From: Pseudozyma flocculosa PF-1
Lineage: Eukaryota; Basidiomycota; Ustilaginomycetes; Ustilaginales; Ustilaginaceae
Assembly: GCF_000417875.1 (NCBI RefSeq)
Contig: NW_006920891.1
Coordinates: forward strand, 206,308-270,307
Direction: 5' to 3'
DNA: 64,000 nucleotides
Part shown: positions 34,488 through 42,238 of the stretch, piece after piece
How positions within the stretch are numbered: position 1 is the first letter of the stretch
Layout: each line of letters opens with the position of its first letter
Program-made: the position numbers and the translations under genes
Notes under the pieces: model-generated
Seen by the model: only the letters and a program-made list of their open reading frames with translations
What the model was told of the DNA's origin: nothing
Databases searched by the model: none

Positions 34488-35190
34488 CTCCTGTCGCGGC
34501 ACGGTGGACGATCTCACGGACGGTTGGACGACCTGACGACCTCGACGACGAGTAACGAATCCTCCTCTTCTAGATGGCTTTCAACGACGTTATCCTGCAG
34601 AGCACAGCCAGACGTCGACACGACGCGATGCAAGTGCAGGCGCGAGAACGGCGCCGAGCGGGAACCGCAGCCTGATGGTACTTCTGACCGTGGGGCATTG
34701 ATGGTCGAGCCTGGACGAGCTCGAGGAGGCGCATGGCCGGCTTCGAGTCGTCTCGGATCCTATGGTCCTTGGTGCTCGGTGCTCCCTAGAGAAGTCGGCT
34801 CGATTCCAAGCCGACGTCCAAGGAAAAGAGGGACCGGATGGCAGGGCCCCAAGCCAATGGAGATCGTCGGTCGAGGCAGCATTCAGACTCGACGCATGGC
34901 CTGGCCAGCTGGTGGGCTCGCTGGCTCGAGCGCAGAACGCGACGCACGGGTCGCCTCTGGCCTGGTCGAGCCTGCACCGCCCGCGCTCGCCTCGCCTTTC
35001 CTGCCCTGCTCGTGCAAGTCTGCTCCCTTCCTCTTCTCGTCCTCCATCTCCGCAGCTTTGTCCTTCTCCAGAGCCATCCCGCTCTCCCGACCCCTTCAAA
35101 AGCCCTGTCCTTCAACAAGCCCAAGCCCGCCCGAAGCAAACTCCCTCCTCCTTACTCCTACTCGACCGCATTCACGCAAGGCAGCACCTC
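34488..35190. promoter_or_regulatory. Upstream region and leader exon of the first copia-like paralogue
   Basis: 703 bp after the AKR1 stop with no supported gene. It contains CTGGCC-rich DNA at 34900-34975, including CTGGCTCGAGCGC at 34921-34933, then a pyrimidine-rich stretch ending at the gtaagt donor at 35191. Confidence 0.45.
34921..34933 (+). promoter_or_regulatory. Shared 13-bp box CTGGCTCGAGCGC (copy 1)
   Basis: Identical to 36458-36470 upstream of the paralogue; its first 11 bases recur at 31822-31832 upstream of AKR1. It lies about 460-475 bp before the ATG at 35396. Function unknown. Confidence 0.45.
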
Positions 35191-35392
35191 GTAAGTGACC
35201 GGACCAGGCGGTAGTAGTCGAGACGGTATGGCCAGCGACGTAGATTCCCCATCCGGTCACCCCGTCCGAGGTCCCTCATCTCCGCCATGTCCTGCCTCAT
35301 TGTCGCCATTTGCGAGCGCCGCCCGACTCACTCCGCCGCCGGCATGCATGCGTCTTCCTCCTCTCGTTGTCTCCATCGCTTTCCCTTACCAG
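35191..35392 (+). other. Putative 5'-leader intron of the first copia-like paralogue
   Basis: gtaagtgacc donor and cccttaccag acceptor, 202 nt; the downstream exon then begins ACCATG. The paralogue has the same arrangement (36835-36970). Confidence 0.55.
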
Positions 35393-35395
35393 ACC

Positions 35396-35842
35396 ATGTT
35401 CGCCCGAGGCTATGAAGCGGACGACAAGGCGGTGGTCTACGCTCGCAGCTACATCATGGATCCCAACACGGCCGATGCCGTGGGCGACGGATTCGTGTGG
35501 TCCCCCACTACAACACGCCACATTTGCAAGGACATCACCATCATGTCTGACTTTCGCACCGAAAAGGGCGTCATCCGCCACAACACCGACCTTTCGGGGC
35601 ACCACGACCGCGAGATGGCCTTCGAACTAGTCGGCAAGATGAGCATCATCGTCACCCAGCCCGACGGACGCGTCAAGAGGGTCTCGCTCGAGGATGTTAT
35701 CTACTGCCCGGAAGTGCCGTACAACTACTTCTCGGCCAATGCCATCGAGAGCGCTCCCTCCTTGCGATTCTTGGACAGCCTCGGACCGGTCCTCGGCCGC
35801 CACCTTGTGCTCGCGGACGGAACGATTTTGAGGGGCGTCTAG
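35396..35842 (+). CDS. Small protein with Ty1/copia Pol-like beta-barrel segment; C-terminus truncated by TAG
   Basis: Product of unknown function, 148 residues from the ATG at 35396, with no signal peptide or membrane segment. It is clearly paralogous to the protein at 36974-37477: both share DGF(V/L)W...HIC, MSD/LSD, (V/I)IR, F(E)LVGKM..(I/L)VTQPD, V(I/V)Y and LADGT/LSDGT in the same order. The pattern W-x7-HIC, then GKMSIIVTQPDG, then VSLEDVIYCPEVPYNYFSANA resembles the Ty1/copia Pol segment holding the protease-fold beta-barrel (DSGxxxH ... DVLYVPxxxxNLLS), but the catalytic DSG is absent. I infer an exapted retroelement fragment. The TAG at 35840-35842 falls where the paralogue has Ala, and the matching tail RGYVHCLDFTPAP continues in frame to TAG at 35915-35917. 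The frame is also open upstream to 35195, through the putative intron. Confidence 0.6.
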   Translation: MFARGYEADDKAVVYARSYIMDPNTADAVGDGFVWSPTTTRHICKDITIMSDFRTEKGVIRHNTDLSGHHDREMAFELVGKMSIIVTQPDGRVKRVSLEDVIYCPEVPYNYFSANAIESAPSLRFLDSLGPVLGRHLVLADGTILRGV

Positions 35843-35917
35843 CGCGGCTACGTCCACTGCCTCGACTTCACTCCGGCCCCCAAGCGCAAGTCGAGCGACG
35901 GCTGCACGCACCAGTAG
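35843..35917 (+). pseudogene. Detached in-frame C-terminal tail of the copia-like paralogue
   Basis: 24 codons following the TAG at 35840 still read RGYVHCLDFTPAPKRK, matching RGYADCLDFVLAPRED of the paralogue at the same place. It ends with TAG at 35915-35917. This suggests a recent nonsense change or read-through. Confidence 0.6.
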
Positions 35918-36439
35918 GCGCAAGGACAGCAGGCCACCTGCATGGCCATCGTCCGCATCGTTTGGCCCTCTCGTCGCCCCCTCTGCGTCCTTCTCCTCTC
36001 TCACGTCCTCGCCGTCCCTCTTCTTTTCGCTCGCGCCGCTCGCCCCGCTCCCGGTCTGGCAGGCTGGCCTGCCTCGCACCGCGTTCCTGGTCTTGGATCT
36101 TGAGCACCTCGTCTAGTCCCTCACCCACAAATGTACCCCTCCTTCCTGATGTCAGCGCCTCGAGGATAACCAATCTAGAAAGAGCCGCGGCGTCTCGTTC
36201 CACGGACGGACGGCTTCCGTCCTGCTCGAGCCGGGAGCGACTTGATCCCGCTCCGCCCGTTTTCCTCCTCGCGTCCAAACGATCCTCGCCGCTTTTGCGC
36301 CTTTTCTCTGGATCCTCAAACCCGCATCAGGGTCCTGCGCAACTCGAAGAGGATCGAAACTCGCCTTTGATGGTCCAGCATCGACGACGAGCAAGGAAGC
36401 CTGGCCGAGCAGTGGGCGGGCAGCGAGCGAAGAGCGGCT

Positions 36440-36525
36440 GGCCCGGCCTGGCCTGGCCTGGCTCGAGCGCCGAAAATTTCCGGGCGAAGCCAGGCCAGGG
36501 CGCACACGCGTGCCGTCCTGGCTCG
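36440..36525. repeat. CCTGGC/GCCAGG-rich intergenic island
   Basis: Runs such as cggcctggcctggcctggct and gccaggccagg flanking an AT-rich core (ccgaaaatttccgg). It lies about 450-530 bp before the ATG at 36974. Confidence 0.6.
36458..36470 (+). promoter_or_regulatory. Shared 13-bp box CTGGCTCGAGCGC (copy 2)
   Basis: Same 13 bases as at 34921-34933, about 505-515 bp before the ATG at 36974. Confidence 0.45.
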
Positions 36526-36834
36526 TGCCTGGTCCAGAAGACGGGTTCCCTGTCCTCCCTTCGCTTTCCTCCCTCCTCCCTCCTCTCTCCTCCCCGTTCA
36601 CTCCTCCCTGCCTTTATCCTCTGCCCCGCCTTGCTCTCTTCCTCCCCTCTTGCGCTACTTACGCCGCTCCTCGTCACTGTCGCCACCGAGCCCCGCAGAC
36701 CCTTCTTCCAGGTCGCTTCCCACAGCTCCACCACTGCCGAGCATCATCCGTGACTCCAGGCTCCGGGTCGCTGCGAATACCATCAGACGCTCGCACCATC
36801 TCCTTACGGATCCCGCTTTGGCTTCTATCTACCC

Positions 36835-36970
36835 GTGAGTCGAGGTCGAAGTCAGGATATGCACGCCGAGCCATTGAGAGCTCGCTCGTCGCTGTGCGTG
36901 CGTCACCTAGAGACACCGTGCTGACCGCATACAAGCGCTTCCCCGGGCCCTCGCTCTCTCCAACCGGCAG
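36835..36970 (+). other. Putative 5'-leader intron of the second copia-like paralogue
   Basis: gtgagtcgag donor, caaccggcag acceptor, 136 nt; the downstream exon begins ACCATG, as in the first paralogue. Confidence 0.55.
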
Positions 36971-36973
36971 ACC

Positions 36974-37477
36974 ATGCCGGACTCTTCCCTCGTCGTCCAC
37001 CCCAAGGAAGACGTTCGCGTCCACTACACGGGCTGCATCATCGACGAAGAGCACTGGGACGTGGTGGCCGACGGCTTCCTGTGGCTGCCGGACAGCACGA
37101 TCCACATCTGCAACAACCTCGACATGCTCTCGGACGTCGAGCCCAAGCGCGGCATCATCCGCTGCAACTACGGCACGAGCGACGACATCGAGTTCCAGCT
37201 GGTCGGCAAGATGAACGTGCTCGTCACCCAGCCCGACCGCAGCATCCGCAAGGTCACGATCCAGCCCGTCGTCTACTGGCCCGACGCCGCCTTCAACGTC
37301 TTTGCCCCCACCGCCTTCGACGACGGCCCTGGTCCCCGCACCGTCTACCACATCGGCTACCCCGAGGGCCACGTTCTCAAGCTGTCGGACGGTACTGTGC
37401 TCAAGAGCGTCGCTAGGGGCTACGCCGACTGCCTCGACTTTGTCCTGGCGCCCAGGGAGGACCGTCTGGCCGCTTGA
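36974..37477 (+). CDS. Small protein with Ty1/copia Pol-like beta-barrel segment (intact paralogue)
   Basis: A 167-residue protein of unknown function and the intact member of the tandem pair with 35396-35842. No signal peptide, membrane helix or low-complexity part; predicted compact, beta-rich and intracellular. The core runs from VADGFLWLPDSTIHICNNL through EFQLVGKMNVLVTQPDRS and VTIQPVVYWPDAAFNVFAP to HVLKLSDGTVLKSVARGYA. The layout is that of the copia Pol beta-barrel (W..DS..xHI ... G ... V.Y.P...N.F/L), here with DST instead of the catalytic DSG, so aspartic-protease activity is unlikely. There is no integrase, RT, LTR or gag nearby, so this is a stand-alone gene rather than an element. 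The fold assignment is by eye; the paralogy itself is clear. Confidence 0.7.
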   Translation: MPDSSLVVHPKEDVRVHYTGCIIDEEHWDVVADGFLWLPDSTIHICNNLDMLSDVEPKRGIIRCNYGTSDDIEFQLVGKMNVLVTQPDRSIRKVTIQPVVYWPDAAFNVFAPTAFDDGPGPRTVYHIGYPEGHVLKLSDGTVLKSVARGYADCLDFVLAPREDRLAA

Positions 37478-38368
37478 GCGATGGACGACCCAACGTCGAG
37501 GCCGCGGCTGGACCTCGATCTAGCCGCGCTCACGGTCGACAAGGCCGGACGGCATCAAGGCCCCCTGTGACACCCGTTCAACCCGCTTCTACCCTCCGGA
37601 AAGCCTCGGACAGCCCCTTTTTCGCCTCCTCTTTCGCCGCTGCTCGGCAGGTCAACCGCTCTCCTCTCTCTGTGCACGCCACTTTGGCTCAGCAACCATC
37701 AGCGGAACCACGAAGCCTTGTTTGACCCTTTCATCGACCGACGACTGTGCGCTACGAGGGAGGATCAGGGGGCAGCATGCTCGTCTCCGCGATGCCAAGG
37801 TATCCGACGGCCCCAGCCTGTGTGGACGCGTCGTGTCGACCTTGGCGGCGCTGACGGGCATCACCGGCTCTGCATTGCTGCCGGCTGCCGGCTGCCTGCT
37901 GCCTTCGGCGTCTTGACGAAAGAGGGACATGTCATCGGACGAGGATCTCGCTGAGCGTCTCTCCGTCGAGGCTGGCCGAAGGCACGGACCGGGAAGCGGG
38001 GCAGGAAAAGGTGGGGGAAATGTCGTGCTCGGCCTCGCCAGGTACGCCATGCGGTGAGTGTGGAACGCGCAAGTGGACAGACGAGAGCGGACCCTCGAGG
38101 CCTGGCAGAAGCGGGGAAAGCGGGGAGCGCAAGCAAGGGTCCACCCACGCCTGCTTCTGACGTGATTCGATGGGCGCCCGCCCAGCAGGCGGCAGGTCGA
38201 TTGCGGGGATGGTATGTATCGGCTCGGCAACGCCTGCTAGCCGGACACAGACCGACCTCGCCTGCCTGCCTCTACAAAAGCTCCTGCTCTCTCTCCGTCG
38301 TCGCTCTCGCTGTTTTGCCTTCGTTCGACCACCATCCCGACATCGCACACCGACGACCGAGACCCGCG
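37478..38368. promoter_or_regulatory. Intergenic region upstream of the dioxygenase gene
   Basis: 891 bp with no supported gene. A TATA-like tacaaaa lies at 38273-38279, about 90 bp before the ATG at 38369. Confidence 0.45.
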
Positions 38369-39697
38369 ATGCTCTCTGCTCTACCCCCTTCGCATCCTGC
38401 CCGGACAGACCTTGTCGGTGCAGACGAGGCTGGCGGCGTCACCTTTCAGCATGCCACCGCCGACTTCCAGCGGCGGCTGCAGGTCCCGCTCGGTGATGGA
38501 CGGGCCATTGACGCCGCCTTCCCAGGCATCCTGGTACCAGACCCTTCTCGCACTCCGACATCGAAGCTGCCCTCGAACGACGTAGAGGCCTACCTCGATG
38601 GCATCTCGGCACTCGCAAGGACTTCAGCGACGACCGCCGGAGCGCGAACTACTTCGTCCTCGGCCCTGGGCGAGCTGCTCGCGTCGCACGGCGGCGCCCT
38701 GCACTTCCGCTCGACACCGCTGCGCACCGCGGCCGACTTCTCGCGCTTCCTGTACACGATTGCCGGACAGCAGGGCTGGCGGCCGCACGTCGACAAGGGC
38801 CTGATGGTGCTTCGGAAGCCGCACGCCGACAACGTCGCGACGGCCAACGAGGGCCCTCCGTACCAGCCCATTGGGAGCCACAACGAGTACGGCCTGTCGA
38901 CGCACTTCCCTCGCTACATTGCCTTTTTCTGCCTCTCGCCGCCGCAGCAGGGCGGGCAGACGCCCATCGCGTCGAGCCTCAAGCTCTACCACGACCTCGA
39001 GCGCGAGGTGCCCGAGTACATTGCTGCGCTGCGCGACGAGGGCGTGGCATTTACCATCCACCACCCGCGGGACACGATCGAAGGGTGCATCCAGGGCAAC
39101 GCGCTCTTCTCTTCGTCGGCGTTTGGACCGAGTGAGGGCGTCGAGGGCGTCGTGGGCCTCGACGAGGACGCCAAGCGCAAGGTGGTCGAGTCCAACGTCG
39201 ATGCCCTGGCTGCCGAGGGCGGATGGACGCCGACGCTGCACCGCGACGAGCCCACTGCGCCGCACTGGAAGAAGCGGGGCTTTTCGGCGACGTGGAACGA
39301 GGACGGATCGGTGCTCGTCACGCAGCGGGTGCCCGGGGTGCGCGACCATCCGAGCCTGGGTGCCAAAACCTACTTCAACAACATCCACAACCGCTTCGCC
39401 TACAGCCGGGCCGCCGGTGCGCTCCAGCCGCCGCACATTGCCAAGAACCAGACGACGGCGGCGGGCAGGCCCTTTTACCAGTTCCCGCCGCACATTGTCG
39501 GCGAGCGCGAGGACCGACCGGTCGAGGAGCGGTGGACGCGCGTGGCCGACGAGGTGACGGCGCGCAACCAGGTGGATGTCGAGTGGAGCGTGGGCGACGT
39601 GCTGCTCCTCGACAACCTGGCGGTGCAGCATGCGAGGAGGACGTGGAAGGGCGATAGGAGACTGCTCGCCAGCCTGTGGGACGGGGCCGACGAGTAG
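38369..39697 (+). CDS. TauD/TfdA-family (clavaminate/SyrP-like) Fe(II)/2-oxoglutarate dioxygenase
   Basis: Predicted soluble Fe(II)- and 2-oxoglutarate-dependent oxygenase. Intronless, 442 residues; the ATG at 38369 is chosen because upstream codons in frame read through the TATA-like box. The TauD fold is supported by a metal motif HNE in IGSHNEYGLSTHFP (about residue 172; the HxE variant seen in clavaminate synthase/SyrP-like enzymes rather than HxD), the strand IAFFCLSPPQQGGQTPIASS, the distal His in LLLDNLAVQHARRTW and the 2-oxoglutarate-binding Arg a few residues on (GDRRLLASLW). Fungal members of this group are mostly orphan enzymes; the substrate is unknown. No biosynthetic genes sit next to it, so its role cannot be inferred from context. 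Confidence 0.9.
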   Translation: MLSALPPSHPARTDLVGADEAGGVTFQHATADFQRRLQVPLGDGRAIDAAFPGILVPDPSRTPTSKLPSNDVEAYLDGISALARTSATTAGARTTSSSALGELLASHGGALHFRSTPLRTAADFSRFLYTIAGQQGWRPHVDKGLMVLRKPHADNVATANEGPPYQPIGSHNEYGLSTHFPRYIAFFCLSPPQQGGQTPIASSLKLYHDLEREVPEYIAALRDEGVAFTIHHPRDTIEGCIQGNALFSSSAFGPSEGVEGVVGLDEDAKRKVVESNVDALAAEGGWTPTLHRDEPTAPHWKKRGFSATWNEDGSVLVTQRVPGVRDHPSLGAKTYFNNIHNRFAYSRAAGALQPPHIAKNQTTAAGRPFYQFPPHIVGEREDRPVEERWTRVADEVTARNQVDVEWSVGDVLLLDNLAVQHARRTWKGDRRLLASLWDGADE

Positions 39698-39786
39698 CCC
39701 GTCGATTGACGTTCAAACCAACATGGCTGCCTGCACAGCCACACACACACTCTCTCTCTTTGCTCGCTGTGAGCGAGATTCATCTC

Positions 39787-39854
39787 CTCTTCGTGCAGGA
39801 CGCCTCTTCGTGCAGGACGCCTCTTCGTGCAGGACGCCTCTTCGTGCAGTACGC
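39787..39854. repeat. 17-bp direct repeat, four tandem copies
   Basis: Unit ctcttcgtgcaggacgc at 39787, 39804, 39821 and 39838; three copies are identical and the fourth has one change (cagtacgc). It has no spacers, so it is a minisatellite, about 90 bp downstream of the dioxygenase stop. Confidence 0.95.
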
Positions 39855-40366
39855 CTGCCTGCTTCTGACAGCTGCCTCGGCATGCTCAATCGCACGCACC
39901 CTCGGTGGCTGCGAGACAGGCTGCCTTCCGCCCTCAGGACATGGTTCGGACATCGGTCCGACCCGTTCCGCTCCCGAGTCTACCTTCAGTGCAGCAGCAC
40001 CGGCCACCTTCCGAGTGGGACATGTACCGTTCTTTTTCGCGGCGAGGCTGTGCAGATCATGCCTTCGTCGTTGATGTCCGAGCGCCAGGGAAGATTGCAC
40101 GAGCAAGCAAGGCGATGCTGCAAGGTGGCGAAAGCGACCGAACCCGCAGATGTCATGCATGCACACCGACGATCCTGTTTCCGAACCTTCTTTGCAGACC
40201 CAGAGCACCGCCCACGCTCGCTCCGCCCGTGTTCCGCCTCCTTCTGGTCTTGGCGTTCACTCTTTGCTGTGTTGTGTTCGGGAGTCGCCAAACCGCCCAT
40301 TAGAGTACCTTCGGATGGCCCGACGGCGACGGCAGCAAACGAGTCGGAGCGAAGAAGAAGCAAAGG

Positions 40367-40372
40367 TATAAA
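40367..40372 (+). promoter_or_regulatory. TATA box of the coiled-coil gene
   Basis: TATAAA 76-81 bp before the ATG at 40448, followed by a TGACTC (about 40379). Confidence 0.55.
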
Positions 40373-40447
40373 GCGGTTGACTCGGCTTCGCCCCGCAGCA
40401 CCTCGGCTCTCATCTTACGCCCAAAGACCCACCGTCCGCAACGCACC

Positions 40448-41506
40448 ATGTCCTTGCAAGAGACGCTTCGGGCCGCCTCGGCGCGCAACACTGCCCTCCT
40501 AGCAACGCTGGCAGCCACCGACCACGCCGAGCCCGCCCTGGTCGAGCTCGAGCGGCACATCGAGGACCTGACCGACTCGCTCGCGTGCCAGACCAAGCTG
40601 CTGGGCGACCTCGAGGCCAAGCGCAAGGCCGAGCACCGCGAGCACGTCGAGTACCGCGACAGCATCGTGCGGCGCTTTGCGTACAAGGTGGCCAGGAAGC
40701 AGGAGCGCTTCGAGGAAAAGGCGTCCAAGGAGGAGCAGGACTACCTCCACGCCATCCAGGCCGAGCGGAGCGCCACCGAGGAAAAAGAGGCGCTGCAGCG
40801 CCTGCTCGACGAGGCCAGGCAGAGGAGGGAGCACCTCCACAGCGAGACGCGCCAGCACGACGACGCACAGAGGGAGCTCGATGCGCTGTACCACGGCATC
40901 TTTCGCGGCGCCACGCCCGGGTTCCCGGACGAGGATGTGCAGGAGCGCAAGACCGACACCGCGCTCGCAGCGTACCAGGAGACGCGGCGGCGGTACGAGC
41001 TCGACAACCAGGTGCACGGCCTGCTGCTCGGAGCGCTCCAGCGGATGCAGGAGTCGGGCAAGTACATGGCGGATGCGCGGCAGAGCTCGCGGATGGACAT
41101 GTTTGGCGGCGGGAGCATGGCCGACATGCTCGAGCGCTCGTCGCTCCACTCTGCGGAAAAGGCCAGCATCGAGGCGCAGCTGCTCCTCGTCCAGGCGCGC
41201 ATGCTCGACCCGGCCCACGTCCCCGAGGTGCCGCGCCCGCAGATCGCCCAGGGCAGCGTGATGAGCGACGTCCTGTTTGACAACATCTTTACCGACATGG
41301 ACTTCCACGACAAGATCAAGCGCAGCCAGACCGAGGTCGAGACGTGCGCCGCCGCCATCAAGGCGCTGATGGAGGATGCCACGCAGCGGCGCTTCTTTGC
41401 TCAGACCGAGGCGCAGCAGGCCGAGGCGACGTTGCAGTCGGCCAGGAGCGAGCTGCAGAAGGTCAGACAGGACATCTTTGCTCGCGCCGCGTCCGCGACG
41501 TCGTAG
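40448..41506 (+). CDS. Orphan coiled-coil protein
   Basis: 352 residues, intronless, unknown function. Nearly the whole protein is charged and heptad-like: a first coil at about 20-135 (ELERHIEDLTDSL, then EHREHVEYRD and ERFEEKASKEEQDYL), a short conserved-looking break LYHGIFRGATPGFPDED (about 147-163), a second coil at about 165-245, and a third near the C-terminus (about 280-345). No signal peptide, membrane segment, nuclear signal or enzymatic motif. The break with GxTPxFPxED may be the functional core; I cannot name a family with certainty. Start codon context is good (gcaccATGTC) and a TATA box lies 76 bp upstream, so expression as a real gene is likely. Confidence 0.8.
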   Translation: MSLQETLRAASARNTALLATLAATDHAEPALVELERHIEDLTDSLACQTKLLGDLEAKRKAEHREHVEYRDSIVRRFAYKVARKQERFEEKASKEEQDYLHAIQAERSATEEKEALQRLLDEARQRREHLHSETRQHDDAQRELDALYHGIFRGATPGFPDEDVQERKTDTALAAYQETRRRYELDNQVHGLLLGALQRMQESGKYMADARQSSRMDMFGGGSMADMLERSSLHSAEKASIEAQLLLVQARMLDPAHVPEVPRPQIAQGSVMSDVLFDNIFTDMDFHDKIKRSQTEVETCAAAIKALMEDATQRRFFAQTEAQQAEATLQSARSELQKVRQDIFARAASATS

Positions 41507-42238
41507 GTCGAGGCGAGGTCGGGACGGATCAGGTTTGGCTCGCTGTCAGATTGACAGCGAAACCCACCAGTCCTCGGGGCGCAAGGTTGATGCTATCGAG
41601 ACGCCGGGCAAGACGCGCACGCACCACAAGAATTGCTCGTTCATCGAATCGGTCGCGCATCGGGGCCCTTTGACAAGGTGCTGGGATTCAACGAGAAGCT
41701 AAAAGTACAGGAAGGACGAGGCGTCGTACGTGCGTCGGTAGCGAACCATGACATGCGGGGGAGGGGAGAGCGGGAGATCGTGGTATCATCGTGATGGGGA
41801 GAAGGGGGCCGGGCGTCTAGTCTATGAGGTCTGGACGCTCGGGAGGGCATTACCAGTGCGTAGAAGTGACGGAAGCAAATGCCGGAGGGGGTAATGGAGG
41901 TCGGGGTGGGCGAATAAGAGGCCAGGGACGAGGAGGAGGAGGAGAAGGAGCGACGAAGCGCCCTTCGCTCTTCCACCGTCTCCTGGCAGCGAGGCCGAGT
42001 GTTAATGCGGCGGCCTCCACCGAACAAAGCCGTCTACTCTGCGAAGATGCTGAGGATGGGAGGGTAGATGTGACGAGAGGTAGATAGCTCCGGGACCGGT
42101 GTTAATGCGGGATCCCACGCCGCAAACGTACGAAGTTCCCTCCTGGACCGTGGATAACAGTGGTGGCGCGCAGTCACGCGGCGCCGTGTCAACGCCTACG
42201 AGTCGCGGGCGCCCAGGCTGGCGCCCCTGCGAGGCCGA
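41507..42238. other. Convergent intergenic region
   Basis: 732 bp between the stop of the coiled-coil gene and the stop of the YAT permease. It should contain both 3' UTRs. No gene or repeat seen. Confidence 0.5.

Larger units (their letters stand above)
35918..36834. promoter_or_regulatory. Upstream region and leader exon of the second copia-like paralogue
   Basis: 917 bp. It includes a GCCTGGCCTGG island at 36440-36525, the box CTGGCTCGAGCGC at 36458-36470 overlapping an AT element CCGAAAATTTCCGG (36470-36483), and a CCTCCCTCCT-type pyrimidine tract at about 36550-36640. No supported coding region. Confidence 0.45.
39698..40447. promoter_or_regulatory. Intergenic region with 17-bp tandem repeat and TATA box
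   Basis: 750 bp between the dioxygenase and the coiled-coil gene. It contains a CA/CT run (about 39740-39765), a 17-bp x 4 repeat (39787-39854) and a TATAAA box at 40367. No gene seen. Confidence 0.5.

Noticed and set aside
39787..39854. CRISPR-like array
   Set aside because: Units are directly adjacent with no spacers, in a eukaryotic genome; it is a minisatellite.
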